From Nocardioides ungokensis (GTDB taxonomy: Bacteria; Actinomycetota; Actinomycetes; Propionibacteriales; Nocardioidaceae): 64,000 nt of DNA. Below, piece by piece: positions 50,023 through 60,434 of this stretch. The stretch spans positions 1-64,000 of the forward strand of contig NZ_CP059164.1 in NCBI RefSeq assembly GCF_013466985.1, read 5' to 3'. Each line of letters starts with the position of its first letter. Position 1 is the first letter of the stretch. Position numbers and translations under genes: made by a program. The notes beneath the pieces are model-generated. The model had not been told where the DNA came from, did no database searches, and worked only from the letters and a program-made list of their open reading frames with translations.

Positions 50023-50350
50023 GACCAACTCAACCAGAGCCACCGACAGTCAGGGCCCGCTGACCTGCGGTTATCCACCGACAAAGGTAACGAATCGGTC
50101 ACATGTTCGAGCATAGGGGCGTTGGCCGACTCCGGCCGCCGGCCCGAAAGCCGGGAAGCAGCCGCAACCTAAGGCAAGCCTCCCCGCGTAGCTGCCAAAG
50201 ACCGCAACCACCCACTACCCACAAGCCGACGGGAGCAACGCCCCGCGTGGGTTGCAGGGGTTTCGAGGCTCGCTGACGCTCGCACCTCAACCACCCGTAG
50301 CGCCGGGGAGCATCGACGAGCACCTGCCCCGGGGCGGGTGTTCCTAGACT
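50023..50350. other. Non-coding gap with a palindromic repeat-like element
   Basis: No gene with a plausible start and protein-like composition is present on either strand. GGTTTCGAGG (50259-50268) and CCTCAACC (50286-50293) form imperfect arms around a GCTCGC-type core. This resembles the short dispersed REP-like palindromes I associate with Nocardioides genomes. Dispersal is an inference. Confidence 0.4.
50345..50350 (+). promoter_or_regulatory. -10 element of a leaderless tetR promoter
   Basis: TAGACT ends exactly 6 bases before the second in-frame GTG (50357), the spacing expected when that GTG is the first transcribed base. Confidence 0.45.
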
Positions 50351-50356
50351 GTGTCC

Positions 50357-50947
50357 GTGACCAGTGCCCAGTACGCCGCCGCGGCGCCGACCATGCGCGA
50401 GCGCATCGTCGAGGCGGCGGTCGCGCTCACCACCGAGATCGGGTGGGCGCGGGTCACGATGGCGACGATCGCCGACCGGGTGGGCGTGAGCCGGCAGACG
50501 GTCTACAACGAGGTCGGGACCAAGCCTGGGCTCGCGGAGGCGATGATCCTGCACGAGCTCGACCGGTTCCTCGGGGTCGTGAGCGAGGCGTTCGACCACC
50601 ACCCCGACGACCTGGTCGCCGCGATCCGCGAGGCCTCGCGTGAGGTGCTGGTCCTCGCCCACGACAACCTCCTCCTGCACGCCGTCGTCTCCGCCACGCA
50701 CGGCGCCGACACCGAGCTGCTCCCGCTGCTGACCACGCACGCGGAGTCGCTCCTGGCTGCGGCCAAGATCGTCGTCGCGGACCGGATCGAGCCCTACGAG
50801 CTGCGCATGGACGAGGAACACCTCGAGGCCGCGATCGACATGGTCGTGCGGGTGGTGCTCAGCCACGTCATGCAGCCGTCCGGGCCGCCGGAGCAGACCG
50901 CCGACGACATCGCCTGGATCTCCGCACGAGTGCTGCGCAGCCCGTGA
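50357..50947 (+). CDS. TetR family transcriptional regulator
   Basis: The 196-residue regulator has an N-terminal helix-turn-helix (RIVEAAVALTTEIGWARVTMATIADRVGV then SRQTVYNEVGTKPGL) and a C-terminal ligand domain. GTG 50351 and GTG 50357 are both in frame. I favour 50357 because TAGACT at 50345-50350 would make it a leaderless start. Its stop overlaps the GTG of the following MFS exporter (GTGA), which it probably represses. Confidence 0.88.
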   Translation: MTSAQYAAAAPTMRERIVEAAVALTTEIGWARVTMATIADRVGVSRQTVYNEVGTKPGLAEAMILHELDRFLGVVSEAFDHHPDDLVAAIREASREVLVLAHDNLLLHAVVSATHGADTELLPLLTTHAESLLAAAKIVVADRIEPYELRMDEEHLEAAIDMVVRVVLSHVMQPSGPPEQTADDIAWISARVLRSP

Positions 50948-52394
50948 AGGGCGAGGTCGCTGGCTGCGCAGAAGTCCGGCTGGGTTCTCCCACCGGACGC
51001 GCGGTCATCGCGGCCGCGGTTCTCGGCTCGGGCATGACCCTGCTCGACGGCACGGTCGTCAACGTCGCCCTGCGCACGATCGGGAGGGACCTGGGAGCGA
51101 GCCTCGCCGAGCTGCAGTGGATCACCAACGGCTACCTGCTCTCGCTGGCCAGCTTGATCCTGCTCGGCGGGTCGCTGGGAGACCGGTTCGGCCGGCGCCG
51201 GGTGTTCGTGATCGGCACCGTGTGGTTCGCACTGGCGTCCCTGGCCTGCGGCCTGGCGCCCACGCCCGTGGCCCTGATCGTGGCGCGCGTCGTGCAGGGG
51301 GCGGGCGCCGCGCTGCTGACCCCCGGCAGCCTGGCGATGATCCAGGGCACCTTCCACCGCGACGACCGTGCCCAGGCGATCGGCTCCTGGTCGGGCCTGG
51401 GCAGCATCGCTGCGGCGCTCGGCCCTTTCGTCGGCGGCGGCCTGGTGCAGTTCGCCTCCTGGCGGTGGATCTTCCTGATCAACCTGCCGCTCGCCGTGGT
51501 GGCCGTCGTGGTGGCCCGGACCCGGGTCCCCGAGACCAGCGACCCCGACGCGCCGGCCCGGTTCGACGTCATCGGCGCGGTGCTCGCGACGCTGGCGCTG
51601 GGCGGCGCGACGTACGTCCTGATCCAGTGGGGCGGTCCGGTCGCGCCCTGGGCGGCCGGGGTGGCGCTGCTGGCGGGGGTCGCGTTCTGGTGGGTCGAGC
51701 GCACCAGCGACCACCCGATGCTCGCGCTGGGGATCTTCGCCAACCGCAACTTCAGCGCCGCGAACGCCATGACGCTGCTGGTGTACGCCGCGCTCGGCGC
51801 CGTGCTGTTCTTCCTGGTGCTGCAGCTGCAGACCGTCGGCGGCTACGGCCCTCTCGGCGCCGGCATCGCGACGCTGCCCATCACGATCTGCATGCTCTTC
51901 CTCGCGGCCCGCGGGGGTGCCCTGGCGGCACGGATCGGCCCCCGGATCCCGATGACGGTGGGCCCGCTGGTGATGGCCTGCGGGACACTGCTGCTGCTCG
52001 GGTCGGCCCGACGCGTCGTCTACGTGACGGACGTGCTCCCGGGGCTGACCGTCTTCGGGCTCGGCCTGGCGATGATGGTCGCGCCGCTGACCGCGACTGT
52101 CCTCGCCTCCGCGCCGGACGAGCACGCCGGCATCGCCAGCGGGGTCAACAACGCGGTCGCGCGCTCCGGCTCGCTGCTCGCCGTGGCCGCGCTGCCGGTG
52201 CGGTGGGGCTGAGCGGCTCGGAGTACGCCGACCCGGTGGCCTTCGACGCGGCGTACCGCTCCGCTGTCACCGCCTGCGCGGTCCTGCTGATGCTCGGTGG
52301 GCTGCTGTCGTGGGCGACGATCCGGCAGACCGGGGTGGCCCGGTGGCCCGGGGGGCCCGGGCAGCACCGCGACGCGGGTGACCGCACGCGGTGA
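50944..52394 (+). pseudogene. DHA2-type MFS drug exporter, frameshifted near the C-terminus
   Basis: A 14-helix EmrB/QacA-type exporter of about 483 residues. It has LDGTVVNVALRTIG in helix 1 (motif D1), GSLGDRFGRRRVF (motif A, about 76-88), and QGAGAALLTPGSLAMI (motif C-like). The frame ends early at 52212. One missing base near 52200 restores VAVGLSGSEYADP and runs on to a stop at 52394 through the last helix. The upstream TetR gene overlaps it and likely controls it. Confidence 0.82.
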
Positions 52395-52470
52395 CCGCGC
52401 CCCTTCCCGGGGCCGTACGACGCGGCTAGCATGATCGTCAGTCGATGCGCATCACGAAACGGATTGCATC

Positions 52471-53320
52471 ATGCGCAACAAAAGCGTCGCGCGGACGATG
52501 GTCCGGCTGCTGGAGCAGGCACGCTACGAGGTACTGCCCACCGGCACCACCGAGGACAAGGTCCTCGAGCACCTGCCCCGTGACCGCACGGTCACCATCA
52601 CCGCCTCACCGAGCAAGGGGCTCGAGGCGACCCTCGACCTCGCCGAGCGGCTGACCGGGCACGGCTACACGACCGTCCCGCACCTCGCCGCCGGATGGTC
52701 AGCGGCCGCAGCGAGCTGGCCGAGATCTGCGCCCGGCTGACCGGCAAGGGCATCACCCGGATCTTCGTGCGGGCGGCGACTCCGAGCCGGTCGGGGACTA
52801 CCCGGACGCGCTGGCGCTCCTGGAGGACCTCGCCGACCTCGGCAGCCCGTTCGGGCACGTCGGGATCACCGGCTACCCCGAGTCGCACCCCACCATCCAC
52901 GACGACCTGACCGTGCAGTCGATGTGGGACAAGCGCCACCACGCCACCCACATCGTCAGCAACCTGACCTTCGACCCCGCCGCCGTGTCGTCGTGGGTGC
53001 GGCGGCTCCGCTCCGAGGCGTGACCATGCCGCTCCTGCTCGGGATGCCGGCCCGGTCGAGAGGGCCAAGCTGCTGGGATGGCGACCAAGATCGGCGTCGG
53101 CGAGTCGACGCGGTTCCTGGTCAAGCACAAGGGCACCTTCGCCAGGCTGGCCGCTCCCGGCGGCTTCACCGGTGAGCGCTTCCTGGAGAAGTGCGCTCCC
53201 GCGCTCGGGGAGCCGAACGCGCTGGTCGAGGGGCTGCACGTCTTCACGTTCAACCAGATCGCCGAGACCGAGGCCTGGCGCAACGACCTGCTGGTCGGGC
53301 TGCGCAACCGCCTGACCTGA
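52471..53320 (+). pseudogene. Methylenetetrahydrofolate reductase family protein, frameshifted
   Basis: Across three frames it reads as a product of about 283 residues of the MTHFR TIM-barrel family: TVTITASPSKGLEATLDLAERLTGHGY, then ITRIFVRAGGDSEPVGDYPDAL, GITGYPESHP, HIVSNLTFDP, LLLGMPGPVERAKLLGMA and LHVFTFNQIAETEAWR. These align with the flavin and folate sites of MetF. Breaks near 52690, 52776 and 53050 each fit one missing G/C. It would convert methyl-THF (from the corrinoid pathway downstream) to methylene-THF, or the reverse. It is the first gene of the C1 region. Confidence 0.75.
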
Positions 53321-53334
53321 CGGCTCCGCGCGGG

Positions 53335-53958
53335 TCAGTCGGTGAGGCGGTGCACCGAGGGCGGGACCGGCAGGTCCGCGGCCCACGGGGCCGGGACCGG
53401 GGTGCCCAGCCCGGTCCGCACCGGCACCAGCCCGCTCCACACGTCCGGCTCGGCGCCGGCCTCCTCGGGCGTGGCCGGCCAGTCGTCGGCGACCTTGAGC
53501 AACCAGCCGCCCTCGCGGATCGGCAGCGACAGCGCCAGGGTGGCGGCCAGCTCCTTGCGGGTCGGCGGGCGCACCTCCGTCGTACGCCCCGGCACCAGCA
53601 CACCTCGCTGAAGAGGTCGAGCGTGGGCTCCAGGTCGTCGACCGGCGTGAGTGGACCGCGGATGGTGGCGGAGCGGTAGTTGACCGACGACTCGAAGGTC
53701 GTCGGCGCGACCACGAGCGCGTCCAGGGCGAAGACCGTCAGCACGGCGGGCGCCCCGCCCGCGACCCGTCGCAGCGCGCCGGCTCCCGTCGAGCCGTGCA
53801 GCAGCACCCGGTCGCCGTCGCGCGCGTAGAGCATGGGACGGCCAGCGGCTCGCCGTCCGCGACGCAGGAGAGCACCCCGGCCCACTGCGAGTCGAGCAGC
53901 GCGTCGAGGGCGGCGCGGTCGGTGACGCCCTGCTCGGGAAGCGGTTCAGCTCGGTCAT
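53335..53958 (-). pseudogene. Pyridoxamine 5'-phosphate oxidase-like flavin-binding protein, frameshifted
   Basis: Corrected across three breaks (near 53937, 53836 and 53600), the protein of about 208 residues reads MTELNRFPEQGVTDRAALDALL at its start, with LYARDGDRVLLHGSTGAGALRR, ALDALVVAPTTFESSVNYRSA and a C-terminal REGGWLLKVADDWPATPEEA. This matches the split-barrel FMN-binding family related to PNPOx. The substrate is unknown. It sits within the C1 cluster just downstream of the DUF1638 gene on the same strand, 22 bases apart. Confidence 0.7.
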
Positions 53959-53980
53959 GACCGCCATCAGACCACTGGTG

Positions 53981-54629
53981 TCACCGGTGCGCGACCAGAT
54001 CGCCGAGCGCCTGCTCCAGCCGGCCGTCCCCGGTCTCGACCACGGTGAGCGGCAGCCCGATCCGGGCCGCCGCGTCCGCCGCCAGCTCGCGCAGCTCCGG
54101 GTCGGGACGCTGGGCCAGCCAGACCACCCGTGTGTAGTGGCCGAAGTAGGCGTCGCGCAGCTCCGGCCACCGGTCCAGCCCGAGCTCCTGGAGCACGGTG
54201 CGCGCGAAGGAACGCACCAGGAAGTCGGTGAGCAGGTAGGTCCCGGGCTGCTCGTCGAGAGAGGCGCTCGACGCGCGACTCCCCGGCGTACAGGTCGTAG
54301 CAGTGCAGCCCCGGCAGCCGGCGCAGCCCGAGGTCGCGACACACCTCGTCGAGGGCGCCGTAGGTGCCGCAGTCGGCGTAGCCCACCACGACCTCGGCGT
54401 ACGACGGGGCGAGCTCGCCCGCCAGCCGCCGCACCTCGCCGGCGATCAGCTGGGGCTGGTTGTGCAGCAGCGGCGGCAGCGGGTGCACGTCGACCGGCCA
54501 GCCGTGGCGAGCCACGACCTGCGCCGCGGGCTGGGCGAGGGCGCCGCAGGCGACGAGCGCGACCCGCTCAGAAGGAGAGCTGCTCGACGAAGCGGTCGTT
54601 GAAGTCGGTGCGGTCGGAGAGCTCGACAT
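53981..54629 (-). pseudogene. DUF1638 protein, frameshifted
   Basis: The family signature is clear: VALVACGALAQPAAQVVARHGW at the start, [21 protein letters not shown], then [18 protein letters not shown]. The second half continues in another frame ([43 protein letters not shown]). The break is near 54256-54264. DUF1638 proteins have no established biochemical role, but to my knowledge they recur beside MttB-type corrinoid methyltransferase genes. The only in-frame ATG (54629) overlaps the upstream ATPase gene by about 60 bases, so the start is uncertain. Confidence 0.7.
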
Positions 54630-56530
54630 AGGTCACCTCCTCCAGCAGCGTCCGGGCGCCGGCCCGCTCGCGCACGGAGAGCAGCGCCATCTTGGCGCCC
54701 TCGCCGGCGACGTTGCCGGCCGAGACGATCCGCAGCACAGGCAGCTTCGGGACCAGGCCGATCCGCACGGCGAGGCGGGGGAGAGGTAGCTGCCGAAGGA
54801 TCCGGCGAGCAGCACCTGCTGGACGTCGAGGTGCTCGAGGGCCGAGCTCCTCGAGCAGCAGGCTCCAGCCGGTCGAGATCGCGGCCTTCGCGAACTGCAG
54901 CTCGCGGACGTCGCGCTGCGAGAGCACCAACGCACTCGTCGGTCTTGCAGTCGGGGTAGGGGCGGTGCAGCACGAACACCCGCTCCTCGCCGATCTTGGT
55001 CAGCCGGTCGGCCAGCGCGGGCGCGAGCTCCGCCGCCGTCTCCTCCGGCACGAACCGGCCCGAGGCGTCCAGCAGGCCGACCCGGACCAGCTCGGAGACC
55101 GCGTCGACGAGGCCGGACCCGCACAGCCCGCGGGGCTCGGTGTCGCCGATGACCGAGAGCCCCACCGTCCCCTCGCCGGTCGGGTCAAGCTTGACGACCT
55201 CGATCGCCCCGTCGGCTGCGCGCATCCCACACCGGATCGCGCCGCCCTCGAAGGCGGGGCCGGCGGGCGCAGCGGTGGCGAGGATCCGCTCGCCGTCGCT
55301 GAGCACGATCTCGCAGTTGGTGCCGACGTCGATGAAGAGCCGGGTCCGCTTGTCGCGGTCCATCCCGGTGGCCAGCATCCCCGCGACGATGTCGCCGCCG
55401 ACGTAGGCGCCCAGTGCAGGGAAGAGGTAGGCCCGGGCACGGGGGTGCAGGTCGAGCCCGAGGTCGGCGGCGAGCACCGACGGCGGCTGCGAGGTCGACA
55501 TGACGAACGGCGCGATCCCCAGCGGCTCGGGGTCGATGCCGAGGGCCAGCGCGGTCATCGTCGCGTTGCCGGCCACCGCCACCTCGTAGACCCGGCAGGG
55601 GTCCACCCCGGCCTCGGCGCACACCTGGGCCGCCAGGTCGGAGAGGGTCTGGGCCGCCGCGACCTGCAACCGCTCCAGCGCCCGGGGGTCGAGCATCGTC
55701 GCGCTGATCCTGGTGATGACGTCGCCGCCGAACGGCTGCTGGCGGTTGAGCATCGAGGCCACCGCGAGCGGGGTGCCGGTGGTGACGTCGAGGAGGGTGG
55801 CCACCACCGTGGTGGTGCCGAGGTCGAAGGCGATCGCGAGCCGCTCGCCGGTGGTGTCCCCGGGCTCGACCTCGACCAGGGTCTCGTCGACGATCACCGC
55901 GGTCACCTTGAAGTCGCCCTCGCGCAGCACGCCGGGCAGCCGACGCAGGACGTGCAGGTCGGCGGTCGGGGCCAGGTCGTCGATCGCCTCCAGCAGGCGG
56001 TCGAGGTCGGTGCGCTGGTCGGCGAGGCTGGGCTCGTCGAGCTCGACGTACCGCTTCTGCAGGGCGGGGCGCAGGATGACCTGCCGGCCGACGCCGACGG
56101 TGGCGGCCTTCGGCCGCGTGGTCAGCGGGGGTACGTCGACAGTGAGGTCGCGGGTCGCCTGCACCAGGCAGGCCAGCCGCCATCCCTGGTCGAGCTGGTC
56201 GCGGCTGAAGGTGCGGACGTCGTGGCGCGAGATGGGGCTGGGCCCTTCGATGCGCACCCGGCACTTGTGGCAGGTGCCGTGGCCGCCGCAGGTGGAGTCG
56301 ATCGCGATGCCGTTCCACGAGGCGGAGTCGAAGACCGTGACCCCGGGCGGCACCCGGACCGACCGTGAGGTCGGGGGCGCGTCGCCACCGGACTCGACGG
56401 TGAACGAGAGCTCGACCCGGCCGGTGAGGTCGTGCGGCGCCGCCTCGGTGCCGGGCGGCTCGAGCAGGCCCTCCCGGCGGACCTCGTCGATGAAGAAGTC
56501 CTCGCCGGGGAGCTCGGGTGGCGTGCTCAC
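54568..56530 (-). pseudogene. RACo-type [2Fe-2S] corrinoid-activating ATPase (DUF4445), frameshifted near the end
   Basis: These proteins reduce oxidised Co(II) corrinoid back to Co(I) with ATP. A product of about 654 residues has an N-terminal ferredoxin domain with CGGHGTCHKC (about residues 83-92) and a fourth Cys in RLACLVQ. It then has an ASKHA core (FDLGTTTVVATL, VAGNATMTAL, GGDIVAGML, DVGTNCEIV, CGSGLVDAV). Three breaks near 54929, 54840 and 54779 affect only the last 120 residues; read through, they give DVQQVLLAGSFGSYLSP and ELSDRTDFNDRFVEQL. GTG 56530 overlaps the upstream methyltransferase stop. Confidence 0.82.
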
Positions 56531-57413
56531 ACGGCGGCTGCCTGCTTCTTGCGGTGGGCGGCGATCCACGCCATGCCCCACTCGTCGTGGTCGAGCAGGA
56601 GGTCGGCGGCCTTGACCGCGTCGACGATCTGGGGCGTGCGGACGTCCATGATCGCGCTGGTGAGCCCGGCATGCATCGCCATCGGCAGGAACGCCGCGCC
56701 GATGGTGTGCCGGTCGGGCATCCCGAAGGAGACGTTGGAGGCGCCCAGGGTCATGTTGACCCCGAACTCGTGACGGATCCGGGAGATCGTCTCCAGGGTC
56801 GTCCGCACGACCGAGGTGTCGGCGCCGATCGGCATCGCGAGCGGGTCGATGACGATGTCCTCGGCCGCGATGCCGTACTCCTGCGTGGCCACCCGGATGA
56901 TCTTCGCGGTCAGCTCGAGGCGCTTGTCGGCCTCCATCGGGATCTCGTCGTGGTCGTTGGGCAGCGCGATCACCGCGGCGTCGTACTTCTTCACGAGCGG
57001 GAGGATCGCGGCCATCCGGTCGTCCTCGGCGGTGATGGAGTTGACCAGCGCGCGGCCCTGGTACGCCGCGAGCCCGGCCTCGAGCGCCTCGACCACGGAG
57101 GAGTCGATGCAGATCGGGGTGTCGGTCAGCTCCTGGACGAGCCGGATGGCGCGCGCGAGCAGGTCGGCCTCGTCGGTCAGCGGCACGCCCATGTTCACGT
57201 CGAGGACGTCGGCGCCGCCGGCCACCTGGGCCATCACGTCGCGCTCGATGGCGGACAGGTCGCCCTCACGCAGCTGCTCCTGGAAGATCCGCCGCCCGGT
57301 CGGGTTGATCCGCTCGCCGATCAGGCAGAAGCGCCGCCCGTGGCCGAGCACGACCTCCTTGGTGGCCGACCGCAGCACGGTCTCCTTCGGCTCTGCCGCC
57401 GGAGTGGGGCCAC

Positions 57414-57417
<4 letters not shown>
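56527..57417 (-). CDS. Pterin-binding corrinoid:tetrahydrofolate methyltransferase (MtrH/AcsE-like)
   Basis: The 296-residue TIM-barrel protein resembles dihydropteroate synthase and AcsE/MtvA-type enzymes that move a methyl group between methylcorrinoid protein and tetrahydrofolate. Motifs are CLIGERINPTGRR (about 31-43), GGADVLDVNMGVP (about 67-79), ICIDSS, ALVNSITAE and GASNVSFGMPDR (about 227-238). The stop overlaps the ATPase start and the gene itself overlaps the corrinoid protein stop, so the three are tightly coupled. Confidence 0.88.
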
Positions 57418-58078
<661 letters not shown>

Positions 58079-58079
<1 letters not shown>

Positions 58080-58858
58080 CACGCAACACCCTCCTTGCGG
58101 GTTCGGCCGCGCAGCAGGGTTGAGAGCTGCGCGGCATGGTCGAGGAGCTGGTGGCCGAGCTCGTCGAGCCGGCCCTCCATCCGTGGGGTCGGCCCCGAGA
58201 TGCCGAGGGCGGCGACGAGGTCGCCGTGGTGGCCGTGCACCGGGACGGCGAGACCGGTGAGCCCGACCTCGAGCTCGTCCAGGGTCACCGCCCAGCCGCG
58301 CCGGCGGGTCCGCTCCCCGTCGCGACGCAGGTCGTCGAGGCTGGAGATCGTGGCTGTGGTCGGCCGGTCGAGGGGCTCGACGGGTGCCGGGACGACGCCG
58401 TGGGCGAGGAACACCTTGCCGAGCGCGGAGCAGTGGACGGGCACGTCGACCTCGGTCCAGTCGCGGCTGCCGAGCAGGTAGCGCGCGTCGACCTGCGCGA
58501 CCTGGACCACCTGGTGGCCGCGGGCGACGCTGAGGTGCACGGTCTCGTGGGTGGCCTCGCCGATCCGGTCCAGGGTGGGGCGGGCCAGGCGGACCAGCTC
58601 CTCCCACGGGTCGTGGCGCGCGGCGTACAGCCAGAAGAGCCGGCCGGCGACGTAGGACCCGGCGTCGTTGCGCTCCAGCAGGCCGGTGCGCTCCAGCGCG
58701 GACAGCATCCGCGAGGTCGTCGACTTCGCGAGCCCGCACTCCTCCTGGAGGTCGGCGAAGGTGAGCGGCTCGTCGGCGCGCACGACCGTGGACACGAGCA
58801 GGGCGGCTCGGTCGACGGCCTGGGTGCCGGTGCTGTTGCCGGCCGGGGTGTCGCTCAC
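58079..58858 (-). CDS. IclR family regulator of the C1 operon
   Basis: The 259-residue protein has an N-terminal winged helix-turn-helix (FADLQEECGLAKSTTSRMLSAL, about 35-56) and the C-terminal IclR effector domain (SALGKVFLAHG, RRRGWAVTLDELEVGLTGLAVPV). I start at GTG 58858 (SDTPAGNS); an upstream start would run through the operator. It heads the corrinoid-methyltransferase-ATPase operon and is divergent from the mttB-like gene, with a 19-bp palindrome between them. Confidence 0.9.
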
Positions 58859-58886
58859 CGGTGGGGCTCCTCGAAGGAATTCAATG

Positions 58887-58905
58887 GGTTCCACATCATG
58901 GAACC
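58887..58905. promoter_or_regulatory. IclR operator between iclR and the MttB-family gene
   Basis: GGTTCCA (58887-58893) and TGGAACC (58899-58905) are perfect inverted halves around CATCA. The site is 29-47 bases upstream of the iclR start and about 85 bases upstream of the divergent mttB-like gene. The length and symmetry fit IclR-family operators. A partial CCACATGATG repeat lies at 58912-58921. Confidence 0.65.
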
Positions 58906-58989
58906 AAAGTCCCACATGATGAGGCTAGGATCGCGACGAGGGTGCGGTCAAGGGACGCGCCCACCCAGAATTCCGCCGCAGGAGGTCTG

Positions 58990-60429
58990 ATGTTCCGAAA
59001 CCGCATGCCGCGCTACGAGGTGCTCTCCGAGGAGGCGCTGGCAACGCTCGACGGCGGCTGGCGCCGGCTGGTCACCGAGATCGGCGTGGAGTTCCTGGAC
59101 TCCCGGGCGCTCGACCTCTTCCGTGCCGCCGGCCAGAAGGTGGAGGACAACACGGTCTTCCTCGACCCCGAGTTCGTGATGGAGCAGGTCGCCAAGGCGC
59201 CGCGCGAGTTCGACGTCCAGGCCCGCAACCCCGAGCACTCGATCCACATCGGCGGCGACGCGATGGCCTTCGGTGCGGTCTACGGGCCGCCGTTCGTGCG
59301 GGAGGGCGGCGTACGCCGCGACGGCACCATGGACGACTTCCGCAACTTCAGCCGGCTCGCCCAGAGCTTCGGGGTGCTCGACTCGGCCGGTGGCGTGGTC
59401 ACCGAGCCCAACGACACCCCGCTCGACAGCCGCCACCTCGACATGACCTATGCGTTGCAGACGCTGACCGACAAGGTCTACATGGGCAACGTCGTCTCCG
59501 GGGTCAACGCCCGCGACACCCTGGCGATGACCGAGATCCTGTTCGGCTCCCGCGAGGCCATCGAGCAGACGCCGGCCACGATCTCGCTGATCAACTGCAA
59601 CTCCCCGCTGCGCTGGGACGACCGGATGCTCGAGGCGCAGTTCGAGTACACCAGCGCCAACCAGCCGGTCGTGCTCACCCCGTTCATCCTGATGGGCGCG
59701 ATGTCGCCGGTGACGATCCCGGCCGCGCTCGTCCAGCAGATGGCCGAGGCGCTGTCCGGGATCGCGCTCTCCCAGCTGATCCGGCCCGGCGCCCCGGTGA
59801 TCTTCGGGTCGTTCCTGTCCAACATCGACATGCAGTCCGGGTCGCCGACGTTCGGCACGCCCGAGTCCGGCCTCGGGCTGCTGTGCACCGGCCAGATCGC
59901 CCGGCACTTCGGGCTGCCGTTCCGCACGGGCGGCGGGCTCACCTCGTCGCAGGTCCCCGACGCGCAGGCCGGCTACGAGGCCCTGATGACCCTGCTGCCG
60001 ACCTTCCTCGCCGGCGCCAACTGGGTGATGCACTCCGCGGGCTGGCTCGAGGGCGGGCTGGTCGCCGGCTACGAGAAGTTCGTCATCGACGTCGAGCTGG
60101 TCCAGATGCTGCAGCACGAGTTCACCCCCCTGGAGATCGACGAGGCCTCGATGGCCTTCGACGCCCACCAGGAGGTCGGCCACGGGGGCCACTTCCTCGG
60201 CGCGATGCACACGATGGAGCGGTTCCGCACCTGCTTCTACCGGCCGATGCTCTCCTCCTCGGAGAACTACGAGCGGTGGATGCGCAACGGCGCCAAGGAC
60301 ACTGCGGCCCGGGCCGGCGAGCTCTACAAGAAGAAGCTCGAGGAGTACGAGCCGCCGCCGCTCGACGACGCGATCCGTGAGGAGCTCGAGGAGTACGTCG
60401 TCCGGCGGCGGGCGGAACTGGGAGACTGA
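58990..60429 (+). CDS. MttB-family methyltransferase (non-pyrrolysine; likely quaternary amine:corrinoid)
   Basis: MttB-superfamily enzymes transfer a methyl group from a methylamine to a corrinoid protein. The 479-residue product is close to glycine betaine methyltransferase MtgB in size and reads through without an in-frame amber codon, so it is the non-pyrrolysine subgroup. Typical segments are MPRYEVLSEEALATLDGG at the start, MYGAV-like AFGAVYGPPFV, GGGLTSSQVPDAQAGYEAL (about 317-335) and VGHGGHFLGAMHTMERF near 398-414. AGGAGG precedes ATG 58990. With the betaine-type genes downstream, glycine betaine is the favoured substrate, though proline betaine or carnitine remain possible. Confidence 0.85.
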   Translation: MFRNRMPRYEVLSEEALATLDGGWRRLVTEIGVEFLDSRALDLFRAAGQKVEDNTVFLDPEFVMEQVAKAPREFDVQARNPEHSIHIGGDAMAFGAVYGPPFVREGGVRRDGTMDDFRNFSRLAQSFGVLDSAGGVVTEPNDTPLDSRHLDMTYALQTLTDKVYMGNVVSGVNARDTLAMTEILFGSREAIEQTPATISLINCNSPLRWDDRMLEAQFEYTSANQPVVLTPFILMGAMSPVTIPAALVQQMAEALSGIALSQLIRPGAPVIFGSFLSNIDMQSGSPTFGTPESGLGLLCTGQIARHFGLPFRTGGGLTSSQVPDAQAGYEALMTLLPTFLAGANWVMHSAGWLEGGLVAGYEKFVIDVELVQMLQHEFTPLEIDEASMAFDAHQEVGHGGHFLGAMHTMERFRTCFYRPMLSSSENYERWMRNGAKDTAARAGELYKKKLEEYEPPPLDDAIREELEEYVVRRRAELGD

Positions 60430-60434
60430 CGGCC

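Noticed and set aside
58990..60429. Pyrrolysine-containing MttB
   Set aside because: No in-frame TAG occurs anywhere in the coding sequence, and no pylT- or pylS-like gene is visible, so this is the non-pyrrolysine subgroup.
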